Of a stretch of 33,557 bases of DNA, positions 7,563 through 15,250 are shown piece after piece. Location: positions 1-33,557 of the forward strand of contig JAFGGU010000090.1 of assembly GCA_016930375.1 (NCBI GenBank), given 5' to 3'. The stretch comes from Bacteroidales bacterium. GTDB taxonomy: Bacteria; Bacteroidota; Bacteroidia; Bacteroidales; UBA10428. Numbering within the stretch: position 1 is the stretch's first letter; every line of letters begins with the position of its first letter. The translations under genes were made by a program, and so were the position numbers. The notes under the pieces were generated by a model, which was given only the letters and a program-made list of their open reading frames with translations, was not told the DNA's origin and made no database searches.

Positions 7563-7853
7563 TCAAGATCTCTGCTCCTGATTTAATACAACTGAGCGTA
7601 TGGATGATGCAAAAACCAAAGCGGAGACAATAATCAGAAAGGGTGACAGGACGAATAATACAACAACGCCAACAACAGTATCGGAAATGCGCTTTTTGGA
7701 ATGAACCGGCACTTTGATTTTAGGATTGCCCGTTATATACGTACCCGAAATGATTGAATTTGATCCTTGCGGCGTATTTAACCATGAGATTGTACGATCC
7801 ATGCTCATACCCTCCATTTCAAAAAAGGCGGCTTGGCTTTCTATATTTTTCAT
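7563..7853 (-). CDS. Small membrane protein resembling a truncated sugar transferase
   Basis: A 96-residue protein. Residues 1-50 are unremarkable. Residues 51-96 look like the start of a bacterial sugar-transferase domain (PF02397, WcaJ/PglC-type): KKRISDT, then a hydrophobic helix with VLFVLSPFLIIVSALVF, then SVVLNQEQR where full enzymes have PVxFxQERxG. In those enzymes about 150 catalytic residues follow; here the frame stops at once, and only about 30 nt separate it from promoter module C. It may be a remnant of a phosphoglycosyl transferase or a small membrane protein with chance resemblance. The start is ATG at 7853, 11 nt after the AI-2E copy 2 stop, so it is the last gene of the YtxH operon. 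Confidence 0.55.
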   Translation of the reverse strand: MKNIESQAAFFEMEGMSMDRTISWLNTPQGSNSIISGTYITGNPKIKVPVHSKKRISDTVVGVVVLFVLSPFLIIVSALVFASSIRSVVLNQEQRS

Positions 7854-7864
7854 GAATTGGTCAA

Positions 7865-8959
7865 TTATTTTTTTGATAATTTAATCTTAAATAAGGCCAG
7901 GGCAGGCATGGTGTCTCCCATTAAGAAACCCACGGGCTTTAAGGATTCAATATGGTCGAAAATCAGTTTAATAATGGCCGTAAGCGGAATTGCTATCAAC
8001 ATTCCCGGAATGCCCCACATGGAACCAAAGGCAATAACTGCGATGATTGAAATGAGGGCATTGATCTTTACTTTGGATGCGACGATTTTAGGAACGATGA
8101 AATTATTGTCAATGAATTGGATGATAACATAAAGTGCCAGGACTAACAAAGCAAACCAGGGTGATGTTTTAGTGACAATGGCAATCATCATGGGCAATGA
8201 AGCAGCGATCCATGAACCAATATATGGAATCAGGTTGAGAAAGGCCCCCATTATTCCGAGGACTATGGCATACTCTATTCCCAGTATCAAAAGGCCAATT
8301 GAATACAAAACAGCAATTATGAGAGTTTCTATGAGCAGTCCGGTAAGATATTTTTGAATAAGAGTTTTTATCTGGACAATTACTTCGTTCACTTCATTGC
8401 GGTTGCCGGCACCAAATAACCTGCGAAAAAATTCAAGCAGGAGAGGCTCGTAAAATAATATCATGAAAATGTATACCGGAATTAAAAACAATAAAATCAA
8501 CACACTGCCAACATTGACAATGGTTTGTCCTATAGCGGGACCACTATTTTTGACGAATTCACCCTCTGTATCTGTGATCCATGAATTGATTTTTCGGGCG
8601 CTTATGTCGAAATAACCTGATGCCCAGGTTATTGTATTATTGACGATCTCCATGAATTTATCGATCAGTTGTGGCAGAGATTCACCAAAACGGTTTACCT
8701 GTGAATATATTAAAGTCCCAAACGCCACAATAATTATTATAGTAAGGATTAAAGAAATGACAATTGCGAGTACCCTATTTATTTTTCTTCTTACAAAAAA
8801 ATCTACCACCGGGTGAAGCACGATGGCAAGTATGACTGCAAAAACGAGTGGAATAATAATGCCCTTAGCTACGTACGATATCGTTAAAAAGGCACATAAA
8901 CCGATGATTAAAAAAATTGCCTTTGCATAAAGCGGCAGTTTTAATTCTTTATCAATCAC
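7865..8959 (-). CDS. AI-2E family transporter (copy 2)
   Basis: A 364-residue AI-2E-family membrane protein, clearly paralogous to the copy at 5543-6646. They share KLPLYAKA near residue 8, VIxAIVLHPVVDFFVRxKINR, ITWASGYFDI, FLNLIPYIGSW and GIPGMLIAIPLTAIIK. The topology is several N-terminal helices, a soluble loop at about 85-140, then a C-terminal bundle. Substrate is unknown. The start is GTG at 8959 with an in-frame TGA just upstream, the same GTG-ATT start as copy 1. It lies 29 nt after the YtxH gene. The pairing of AI-2E with small stress proteins is repeated in both halves of the island, which suggests an old duplication of a stress module. Confidence 0.9.
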   Translation of the reverse strand: MIDKELKLPLYAKAIFLIIGLCAFLTISYVAKGIIIPLVFAVILAIVLHPVVDFFVRRKINRVLAIVISLILTIIIIVAFGTLIYSQVNRFGESLPQLIDKFMEIVNNTITWASGYFDISARKINSWITDTEGEFVKNSGPAIGQTIVNVGSVLILLFLIPVYIFMILFYEPLLLEFFRRLFGAGNRNEVNEVIVQIKTLIQKYLTGLLIETLIIAVLYSIGLLILGIEYAIVLGIMGAFLNLIPYIGSWIAASLPMMIAIVTKTSPWFALLVLALYVIIQFIDNNFIVPKIVASKVKINALISIIAVIAFGSMWGIPGMLIAIPLTAIIKLIFDHIESLKPVGFLMGDTMPALALFKIKLSKK

Positions 8960-8988
8960 AGTTATTCAGACTTTGGTCATTTCTACAT

Positions 8989-9267
8989 TCAACCCCTTGC
9001 AGCTTTTGCATTTGTTTCAGGTTCTTCTGTTTTGGCCTTGCCCTGTTCAGTAAAGTCGGAAACTTCCTCTTTTACTTGTTCAAATTTTTCAGTAATGCTG
9101 TCAAGAAATTCATTAAATTTTTCTTTCAAAACACCTGCATAGTCTTCTCCCTTTTTTGATATTTTTTTTCGGGTATCAGAACCCTTTTCGGGGGCAAATA
9201 AAATCCCTAACAATGCGCCGGCGGCAACGCCAGCCAATATGCCTAGTAATACTTTTCCTGAGCTCAT
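8989..9267 (-). CDS. YtxH domain-containing stress protein
   Basis: A 92-residue protein. The N-terminus SSGKVLLGILAGVAAGALLGILFAPEKG is the YtxH hallmark: a glycine/alanine-rich membrane helix followed by APxxG. A long charged amphipathic helix follows (about 40-75, EKFEQVKEEVSDF) with an Ala/Glu-rich tail. YtxH-like proteins belong to general stress regulons in Bacillus and recur in Bacteroidota stress clusters; the molecular role is unknown. I chose ATG at 9267 because the upstream 34 codons of the open frame are not YtxH-like and run through an inverted repeat. It appears to head an operon with AI-2E copy 2 and the small protein at 7563-7853. Confidence 0.85.
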   Translation of the reverse strand: MSSGKVLLGILAGVAAGALLGILFAPEKGSDTRKKISKKGEDYAGVLKEKFNEFLDSITEKFEQVKEEVSDFTEQGKAKTEEPETNAKAARG

Positions 9268-9316
9268 TTTAAGATTTATCAATGATTGTTTTAATTTTAA
9301 TCCGGGCGATTGAAAG

Positions 9317-9394
9317 AAGACCTGAAAGGGCGATATTTTATAACCCACCCCTATTACGCCCTTGCCCATCCGTATAGGAAGGCTTTCAGGTCTT
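9317..9394. repeat. Perfect 12-bp inverted repeat, 54-nt loop
   Basis: AAGACCTGAAAG at 9317-9328 is exactly complementary to CTTTCAGGTCTT at 9383-9394. Inside, GGGCG (9328-9332) could pair with CGCCC (9357-9361). On the plus strand the right arm runs into TTTTT, as in a terminator, but no plus-strand gene precedes it. On the minus strand it lies between the lmo0937-type gene and the YtxH gene, so it could be a terminator or a structured leader. Confidence 0.5.
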
Positions 9395-9431
9395 TTTGTA
9401 TTTTGCTGAAACTTAAGTTATGGTAAAGTTC

Positions 9432-9587
9432 CTAAAGAACTTTTCTCCCCTGAATAACCCTAAATATTACTGCAATAATGGCGATTACGAGAAGAACATG
9501 TATAAGACCTCCGGCATGGAAGCCAACAAATCCGACTGCCCAGGCAATGAGCAGGATTACCGCGATGATGTAAAGTAGATTTCCCAT
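9432..9587 (-). CDS. lmo0937 family mini membrane protein
   Basis: A 51-residue protein, MGNLLYIIAVILLIAWAVGF and onward: two tight hydrophobic helices around a GFHAGGLIH turn, ending RVIQGRKVL. This pattern matches the lmo0937 family of tiny membrane proteins, very common in Bacteroidota and linked to general stress; no biochemical role is known. The open frame extends upstream to 9614, but ATG at 9587 gives the family's usual length and start. The predicted transcription start of promoter module D is only about 15-20 nt before this ATG, so the leader is very short. Confidence 0.85.
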   Translation of the reverse strand: MGNLLYIIAVILLIAWAVGFVGFHAGGLIHVLLVIAIIAVIFRVIQGRKVL

Positions 9588-9611
9588 GATTAGTTTATTA
9601 AATTTACCTAA

Positions 9612-9679
9612 CAAAGGTGCGATGCTTAATTTGTCTAACCATTACACAATTCCGGGAATAAGTTACATCATTCACACAT
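9612..9679 (-). promoter_or_regulatory. Stress promoter module D before the lmo0937 gene
   Basis: On the minus strand: ATGTGTGAATGATGTAA (distal), GGAATTGTGTAATG (proximal, half-sites 30 nt apart), a 22-nt spacer and CACCTTTG at 9612-9619. The -7 box and spacing are identical to module C. The distal half-site contains the TGA stop codon (9672-9674) of HMA/AraC paralog 3, so the regulator gene ends inside a candidate operator. Confidence 0.65.
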
Positions 9680-10232
9680 TCCCCAATGTTTCGCGTCTTT
9701 TGTGTTTTAGGTTTTTAAAGTGGGATGGGGTAAGCCCTGTCATTTTTTTAAACTGGTTTGACAGATGGGCCACACTGCTGTAATGCAGTTTATCTGCTAT
9801 TTCGGTGAGGTTAAGTTCGTCGTATACGAGCAGTTCTTTTACTTTTTCAATTTTATGGGCCAGGTAAAACTTCTCAATGGTAGTTCCCTTCACTTCTGAA
9901 AAAAGATTAGCCAGGTAGGTGTAATTGTAATTAAGCTTTTCGCTCAGATAATCAGAAAGGTTTGTTTTGATCTGTTCATCGGTATAGTGAACCAGTTCAA
10001 TGATAAGTGTTTTTATTCTTTCAACCAGTATGCTTTTTTTGTCATCCATCAATTCAAGCCCGGTCTTTTTCAGGGCAACACCCAGGTGCCGCATTTGCTC
10101 AGTTGAAATATCCTCCATAACATCGGCCTCACCCAATTCAACCGCAGCGTAATGCAAACCAAGTTTGGAAAGTTCGGATTTCACAACCATTTTGCAACGG
10201 ATGCAGGCCATATTTTGGATATAGATCTTCAA
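9672..10232 (-). CDS. HMA-like/AraC hybrid transcriptional regulator (paralog 3)
   Basis: A 186-residue protein with intact C10-x-x-C13 (MACIRC) in the HMA-like N-domain, the linker KSILVERIKTLIIELVHYTDE, and a full AraC-type HTH (about 100-182: NYTYLANLFSEVKGTTIEKF, LNLTEIADKLHYSSVAH, NQFKKMTGLTPSHFK). This is the most complete of the three paralogs and the best candidate for the functional regulator. The start is TTG at 10232; no in-frame ATG lies upstream and the nearest ATG is out of frame. It ends within promoter module D, so transcription through this gene would run into the lmo0937 gene. I infer that it binds metal or senses thiol state and activates the TGTGT modules; neither is shown by sequence alone. 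Confidence 0.88.
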   Translation of the reverse strand: MKIYIQNMACIRCKMVVKSELSKLGLHYAAVELGEADVMEDISTEQMRHLGVALKKTGLELMDDKKSILVERIKTLIIELVHYTDEQIKTNLSDYLSEKLNYNYTYLANLFSEVKGTTIEKFYLAHKIEKVKELLVYDELNLTEIADKLHYSSVAHLSNQFKKMTGLTPSHFKNLKHKRRETLGNV

Positions 10233-10305
10233 ACCATTTAATGTTCAAGTTCATAAGCCCTTGCAATGTAAATATAAGAAATTTTTGTTGGTTTTCTATA
10301 TCTTC

Positions 10306-12177
10306 CTATTCACTCAATTCCAGCCAACGATCGGTTTTCAGATCGATCAGGATGATGATTTCACCGATACGGTTTGATTTATGGATCAGTTCTTCGGGTT
10401 TCAGTTTACCGCTGTAAAGCAAAGATTCGATCGTGCTTTTTTCCTTTTCGAGGTTTTCGATTTCGGAAGTGAGTTGTTCAAATTCCTTCTTCTCTTTGTA
10501 GCTGAGTTTTCTCTTGGCTGCATTGTCCGTTTCTTTTTCGGTTATACCGGTTGTTTTGGCAATGTCAGTTGGTTCATTACGCCGGGCATCTATTTCCTGC
10601 TTTTTTTGTGATGCCCTGTAATCGCTGTAATTTCCGGGAAAATCATACACGACTCCATCCCCTTCGAAAACAAAAAGATGATCTACAAGTTTGTCCATGA
10701 AAAACCTGTCATGTGAGACAATGATCAGGCACCCGCCAAAATTCTTAAGATATTCTTCGAATACATTCAGCGTGACAATATCAAAATCATTGGTTGGCTC
10801 ATCCAGGACCAGAAAGTTCGGATTGCGCATCAATACGGTCATCAGGTAAAGACGTCGCTTTTCTCCGCCGCTGAGCTTCTCCACCTGCACATACTGCATT
10901 TCAGGCGTAAATAAAAAATGACCGAGAAACTGTGTAATGGATAGCTGACGGCCATCGCCCAGTGTAATTACTTCAGCAATGTCCTTCATTACATCAATAA
11001 CCCGCTGACCAGGCTTAAAATCAAGGCCTTGCTGCTGGTAATAGCCATAAACCACAGTTTCTCCCTGGTTCAATGTACCCGAATCAGGTTGCAGTTGTTG
11101 TGTGATTAAATTGAGAAAGGTTGTCTTTCCTGTCCCGTTTCTCCCGATAATGCCCAGTTTTTCACCCCTGGTAAAAGTGTAGGAAAAATCATCCAGGATT
11201 ACTGTTTTTCCAAAGCTTTTGGAGACATTTTCAAACACCAGTATTTTTTTCCCCAGGCGTGATGTCTGCACGTTGATCTCCACCTGCCGGTCATTGCGCC
11301 GGTATTCCGATTGTTCTTTCAGTTGATAAAAGGCATCGATCCGGTATTTTGCTTTGGTTGTGCGGGCCTTCGGCATCCGGCGCATCCATTCGAGCTCAGT
11401 GCGGAGGAGATTTTGGGCTTTTTCAGTCATTTGCATTTTACTCATCAGCCGCTCATCCCGTTTCCGCAGAAAAGCCGAATAATTGCCCACGTATGAATAA
11501 GACGATTTCTCATCTATTTCAATGATATCATTGCAGATTCGTTCCAAAAAATACCGGTCGTGGGTGACCATGAGCAAAGTAACTTTCGATTTCAGCAGGT
11601 ATTCTTCCAGCCACTCGATCATATCGAGATCGAGGTGGTTGGTCGGCTCATCGAGAATCAGCAATTGCGGTTCATTGATCAAAACAACTGCCAGGGCCAG
11701 TCGCTTTACCTGACCGCCCGACAGCGTCCCAACCAGTTGATCTTCGTCCTCGAGTCTGAGAATGCTCAACATCTGCCTGATTTTCGCATCAAGATCCCAT
11801 GCCTGGTGAAAATCCATGCGGGCGGAAACTTCAACAAGTTCCTTTTGATGATGCAGGTGCAAGGCAAGCTCATAATCCCGCACAGTCTCCATCAGTATGC
11901 CCGGCGCTCCGTATACAGCCTGAAACACGGTGAGGTCCGGATCGAACTGTGGATCCTGCCGGAGGTAACCCGTTTTAATGTCCCTGATAAGATAGCAGGT
12001 GCCCGAATCAAATGAATCCAGGCCTGCCAGAATGTTGAGCAGGGTAGTTTTTCCGGAACCGTTTTTAGCGATCAGGGCAACCTTACGTCCTTCGTTCACA
12101 ACAAAACCAATGTTGTTAAATAGGGTAATATCTCCGAAGGATTTGGAGGCATTTTCAACCTGAATGTATGTACTCAT
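10306..12177 (-). CDS. ABC-F family ATPase, Uup type
   Basis: A 623-residue soluble protein with two ABC cassettes. Cassette 1 has Walker A AKNGSGKTT (37-45), signature LSGGQVKRLALA and Walker B LLILDEPTNHLD. Cassette 2 has GRNGTGKTT, LSGGEKRRLYLM and FLVLDEPTNDFD. The linker between them carries WMRRMPKARTTKAKYR, typical of the ABC-F P-site tRNA-interaction motif. A C-terminal coiled coil (about 555-620, KKEFEQLTSEIENLEKEKSTIE) is of the Uup CTD type. No transmembrane domain is present, so it is a ribosome- or nucleic-acid-associated ATPase, not a transporter. It starts 5 nt after the pseudouridine synthase gene. The first Walker A begins with Ala in place of the usual Gly, a mild variant. 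Confidence 0.93.
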   Translation of the reverse strand: MSTYIQVENASKSFGDITLFNNIGFVVNEGRKVALIAKNGSGKTTLLNILAGLDSFDSGTCYLIRDIKTGYLRQDPQFDPDLTVFQAVYGAPGILMETVRDYELALHLHHQKELVEVSARMDFHQAWDLDAKIRQMLSILRLEDEDQLVGTLSGGQVKRLALAVVLINEPQLLILDEPTNHLDLDMIEWLEEYLLKSKVTLLMVTHDRYFLERICNDIIEIDEKSSYSYVGNYSAFLRKRDERLMSKMQMTEKAQNLLRTELEWMRRMPKARTTKAKYRIDAFYQLKEQSEYRRNDRQVEINVQTSRLGKKILVFENVSKSFGKTVILDDFSYTFTRGEKLGIIGRNGTGKTTFLNLITQQLQPDSGTLNQGETVVYGYYQQQGLDFKPGQRVIDVMKDIAEVITLGDGRQLSITQFLGHFLFTPEMQYVQVEKLSGGEKRRLYLMTVLMRNPNFLVLDEPTNDFDIVTLNVFEEYLKNFGGCLIIVSHDRFFMDKLVDHLFVFEGDGVVYDFPGNYSDYRASQKKQEIDARRNEPTDIAKTTGITEKETDNAAKRKLSYKEKKEFEQLTSEIENLEKEKSTIESLLYSGKLKPEELIHKSNRIGEIIILIDLKTDRWLELSE

Positions 12178-12182
12178 AATTG

Positions 12183-13100
12183 TTACTGTTGAAACACCCT
12201 CTGAAACCTGGCGGGAATACCGGATGTGAAACGTAACGCTTCTCCTGTCACCGGGTGCAGAAATGCAAGTGCGCTGGCATGCAAGCCCAGCCGGCCTATC
12301 GGGTTTTGCTTTGACCCGTATTTTTTATCCCCTGCCACGCTGTGTCCTATGTCCTGCATATGTACCCGGATCTGGTTTTTCTTTCCTGTCTCAAGATTGA
12401 CTTCAAGCAGGGCAAAATTCTTGCCCTGCCTGATGGTTTTGTAATGAGTGATGGCCAGTTCACCTTTGGCGGGATCCTGGCTGGAATACATGATAAAAGC
12501 CTTGCTCTCGAAAAGATAGGATTTAATGGTGCCTTCCTGCTTTTCCATAATCCCTTCCACCAGGGCAACATAGGTACGTTCCCTGATGTCGGACTGCCAC
12601 CCTGTCTGCAAAGTGCGTTGCACCTCCTCACTTTTGGCGAAGATCATCAGTCCCGAAGTGTCCCTGTCGAGCCGATGCACAATGAAAATCTTACCATCGG
12701 GATTTTGCTGTTTCAGGTAAGCGCTTAACAGGCTATAGGCGGTAACATGTTCACTTCCTGCGGACATCGAAAGCAATCCCGCCTGCTTATCGATCACGAT
12801 CAGATGCTCGTCTTCGAAAACAATATGAAAGTACCGGTGCAGATCTCCTTCCTGCCTTCGTTCCCCCTTAACGACAACCTGCTGCCCGGGTTGCAGAGCG
12901 TAATTGAATTGGGACACAGGTTTCCCGTCAACCCACACCTGCTTAAACCGGAGCAATGATTTAATATTGTCACGGCTTTTACCCTGCAGGTTCTGAAGCA
13001 GGAACTGCATCAGAACACCACTTTCACTGACATCTAAGAGGATGTCCTTCTGTCTTAGTATCCCCACTTTTTCATTACGGCCAGGTCTGCTTTGATACAT
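12183..13100 (-). CDS. RluA-family pseudouridine synthase
   Basis: A 305-residue protein. An S4-like RNA-binding domain occupies about 22-80 (LLQNLQGKSRDNIKSLLRFKQVWVDGKPV). The catalytic domain has the RluA signature HRLDRDTSG, with D145 the expected nucleophilic Asp, and downstream GKKNQIRVHMQDIGHSVAGDKKYG. It should convert uridine to pseudouridine in rRNA or tRNA; the exact site cannot be told. The ATG at 13100 overlaps the 3' end of the upstream TIM-barrel gene by 46 nt. The first 20 residues are not clearly conserved, so a later GTG start is possible. It precedes the ABC-F gene by 5 nt, and the two may form a translation-related unit. Confidence 0.9.
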   Translation of the reverse strand: MYQSRPGRNEKVGILRQKDILLDVSESGVLMQFLLQNLQGKSRDNIKSLLRFKQVWVDGKPVSQFNYALQPGQQVVVKGERRQEGDLHRYFHIVFEDEHLIVIDKQAGLLSMSAGSEHVTAYSLLSAYLKQQNPDGKIFIVHRLDRDTSGLMIFAKSEEVQRTLQTGWQSDIRERTYVALVEGIMEKQEGTIKSYLFESKAFIMYSSQDPAKGELAITHYKTIRQGKNFALLEVNLETGKKNQIRVHMQDIGHSVAGDKKYGSKQNPIGRLGLHASALAFLHPVTGEALRFTSGIPARFQRVFQQ

Positions 13101-13966
13101 TCCATAGGCGTTTTACCCTGGTATGACTCCTGTTCGATGATATAACAGGTTGTGCCTCCGATTTTTGTAGCCAGATCAACTACCTCCCGGCAATTGATAA
13201 CACCTTCCCCGAGAATGCAGCTTTCATACTCACTTTCACTACCGGCAGGAGCTTTGATTTCATCCTTCACATGGATGTTTTCAAACCGGCCAGGATATTG
13301 GTTTATGACATCCAATGCCTTGGCACCGGCGTTGTACATGTTGCCAATATCCAGCTGAACCACAACCAGGTTGGGATCAATGTTTTTCATGATAATATCG
13401 AAAACCTTCTCATCATTCAGCTTCTGGCTGAATTCAAAATCATGGTTATGATAGCCGTATTTCATCCCTGATTTTATGCAAAGCTCCCCGCATTTGTTGA
13501 ACACATCCATGTACTGCCTCAGGTTGTCATAGGAATTCCGCATGCTTTCATCCATCCAGGGGCTGACTACATATTTCTGCTGAAGAACTGCGGCATCTTC
13601 CACGGTGTACTTCCATTCATCGGTAAAATCCTTTTTCGTCACGTCCCAATGCTGTGGTCCCATTACTGTATGTCCGCTTACCATTTTCAGACCCAGATCG
13701 TCCAGCACTTTCTTGAACTCGGTGGCTGACCATCCGTAGAATTTCCGGTTGACATAACTGGCATGTTCCAGGTGAACATAGCCCATATCAGCGATTTGTT
13801 TCAAAGACCCCAGGGGATCTTTGGCCATATCATCACGCACACTATAGAGTTGCACACCAACGGTCCGGGCAACAATTCCGGAGCCAAAAACCGGTTGACG
13901 CAAAACAGCGACTCCGGCAGCTGCAAGAGCTCCGGTTTTCAGGAAAGTCCTTCTTGATGTTTTCAT
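13055..13966 (-). CDS. Tat-exported TIM-barrel sugar isomerase/epimerase-like protein
   Basis: A 303-residue protein with a twin-arginine signal (SRRTFLK, then an Ala-rich stretch to about residue 28). The mature part is a xylose-isomerase-like TIM barrel (PF01261 type), with VGVQLYSVRDDM at the first strand, the metal-ligand-like YHNHDFEF and VQLDIGNMYNAG, then NIHVKDE and a final IIEQESY. These are the usual His/Asp/Glu metal sites of sugar phosphate isomerase/epimerase-like proteins. Export suggests action on free sugars or sugar derivatives in the periplasm; the substrate is unknown. It lies 50 nt after the hexokinase gene across a 7-mer array, and its 3' end overlaps the pseudouridine synthase start. 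Confidence 0.88.
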   Translation of the reverse strand: MKTSRRTFLKTGALAAAGVAVLRQPVFGSGIVARTVGVQLYSVRDDMAKDPLGSLKQIADMGYVHLEHASYVNRKFYGWSATEFKKVLDDLGLKMVSGHTVMGPQHWDVTKKDFTDEWKYTVEDAAVLQQKYVVSPWMDESMRNSYDNLRQYMDVFNKCGELCIKSGMKYGYHNHDFEFSQKLNDEKVFDIIMKNIDPNLVVVQLDIGNMYNAGAKALDVINQYPGRFENIHVKDEIKAPAGSESEYESCILGEGVINCREVVDLATKIGGTTCYIIEQESYQGKTPMECIKADLAVMKKWGY

Positions 13967-13982
13967 AACAGATATTTTTAGT

Positions 13983-14017
13983 TATTCACTATTCACTATT
14001 CTCTATTCACTTTTCAC
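13983..14017. repeat. Tandem 7-mer array (five TATTCAC-like units)
   Basis: Five consecutive heptamers, TATTCAC, TATTCAC, TATTCTC, TATTCAC and TTTTCAC, fill most of the 50-nt gap between the hexokinase stop and the TIM-barrel gene. The array abuts the stop codon. A similar array of five TTACTCA/TCACTCA units is at 29463-29497. Confidence 0.8.
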
Positions 14018-15216
14018 TAAGAAAGCACTGCCATAGCCGCACCGATCAGATTGGCATTTTCCATTTGCGCAATCTTCACTTCGATATGGGCCAGATTCAG
14101 CTTCTGCAATACTTCTTGTATGGCATGATCTACAATGTCGGCATAAGATGCCCGTCCGGTTTTGACCTTGCTCCAGAATAAACTACCTTCGGCCAGAACC
14201 TGTACTTTTTTTATTTTCGGATTGGCGGCATGGAGATTTTGTACCAATCCCGACAGAGAAGCAGCCACTAGCCTGGCTGACCTTTCATAAATCTGGTAGG
14301 CAACTTCAACATACTCTTCTTTAAACTGCGAAGGATTGTTGATCATCCTGGAAAGGTCAACGGCACTCAGATTTTCATCCAGTTTCTCGCCGGGAAATGC
14401 GGCTTTGAATACACGACCAAGGTACATTCCGGAAACCGCCTTTTCGAAACGCTGGCCGCCTTTGTTATCCGATGCTGCATCCACTTCATCATCGAAGGAT
14501 GTCAGGTGAGGTGGATGAAAGTTGCCTGATTCAAGATTCACGGGCGTTTCCCCCGACCATTCCTTCATATCCTTGATTTTGGGTATATAGTCCGATGGAA
14601 AAAAGGTAGCCATATTGGTGCCTGTACCGACAATTATTCCGATATAGGCATCATACCCGGGGTTTAATAATCCGGCAAACAGGCTTGTAATCGTATCATT
14701 GACAACCTTTATTTTGGTGAAATGCAGATTGGTATTCTTATTCAGATAATCCAGCAAAGGTTTGCCAATGGGTTGTCCTTCCATTTGATCGATATGTACT
14801 CCCTTTGTCCACTTGATCAGTTCTGCATCACCGTCGGTGAGCGACTTGGCGGGATAGGAGAAACAATAGCCAATCGGCGTGTCTTTGGGTATGTTAACCT
14901 GCCTTAATGTATTGGCTTGCGCACTGAAAAGATCTTCTTTGGTGAACTCCTTTTTCTTCATCTCGGTAATGTCTCTTTCAGCCGAACCGGGAATGGAAGT
15001 TTCTTTACCGACTGAAACCGTGGCTACCCTGAAATTGGTACCCCCCAGGTCAAAAACTGTTGCATGACCCTTAATTCCGTCCTTTTTGGGATGAATATAG
15101 GTGGGGAGGCCTTTTATTTCCGTACCCTCTTTCTTCAACCCTGTCACTATTTTATTTGTCAGATCGTTAGCTATGTCAGCCAATTGATCAACATTCAGGC
15201 TAAATTTATTTTTCAT
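14017..15216 (-). CDS. Hexokinase, eukaryote-type family
   Basis: A 399-residue sugar kinase with the classical (yeast/animal-like) hexokinase motifs and not those of the short bacterial glucokinase. These are phosphate loop FDLGGTNFRV (55-64), GYCFSYPAKSLTDGDAELIKWTKGV (116-140), catalytic base D174 in VVNDTITSL, and GIIVGTGTNMA (193-203) for nucleotide contact. Bacteroidota are among the few bacteria that carry this family. It should phosphorylate glucose or a related hexose with ATP in the cytosol. The gene stands alone with its own promoter (15251-15281), followed by the TIM-barrel gene. Compared with a yeast hexokinase of about 485 residues it is compact. Confidence 0.9.
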   Translation of the reverse strand: MKNKFSLNVDQLADIANDLTNKIVTGLKKEGTEIKGLPTYIHPKKDGIKGHATVFDLGGTNFRVATVSVGKETSIPGSAERDITEMKKKEFTKEDLFSAQANTLRQVNIPKDTPIGYCFSYPAKSLTDGDAELIKWTKGVHIDQMEGQPIGKPLLDYLNKNTNLHFTKIKVVNDTITSLFAGLLNPGYDAYIGIIVGTGTNMATFFPSDYIPKIKDMKEWSGETPVNLESGNFHPPHLTSFDDEVDAASDNKGGQRFEKAVSGMYLGRVFKAAFPGEKLDENLSAVDLSRMINNPSQFKEEYVEVAYQIYERSARLVAASLSGLVQNLHAANPKIKKVQVLAEGSLFWSKVKTGRASYADIVDHAIQEVLQKLNLAHIEVKIAQMENANLIGAAMAVLS

Positions 15217-15250
15217 CGCGAACTGTTTTTAGAGGTTCTCATTAAAGTCC

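Noticed and set aside
5543..8959. Autoinducer-2 quorum-sensing export by the AI-2E proteins
   Set aside because: The family name is historical; no luxS or AI-2 processing genes are visible and most members have other or unknown roles.
11560..12015. 151-residue plus-strand reading frame
   Set aside because: It is antisense to the first ATPase cassette of the ABC-F gene, which has complete motifs.
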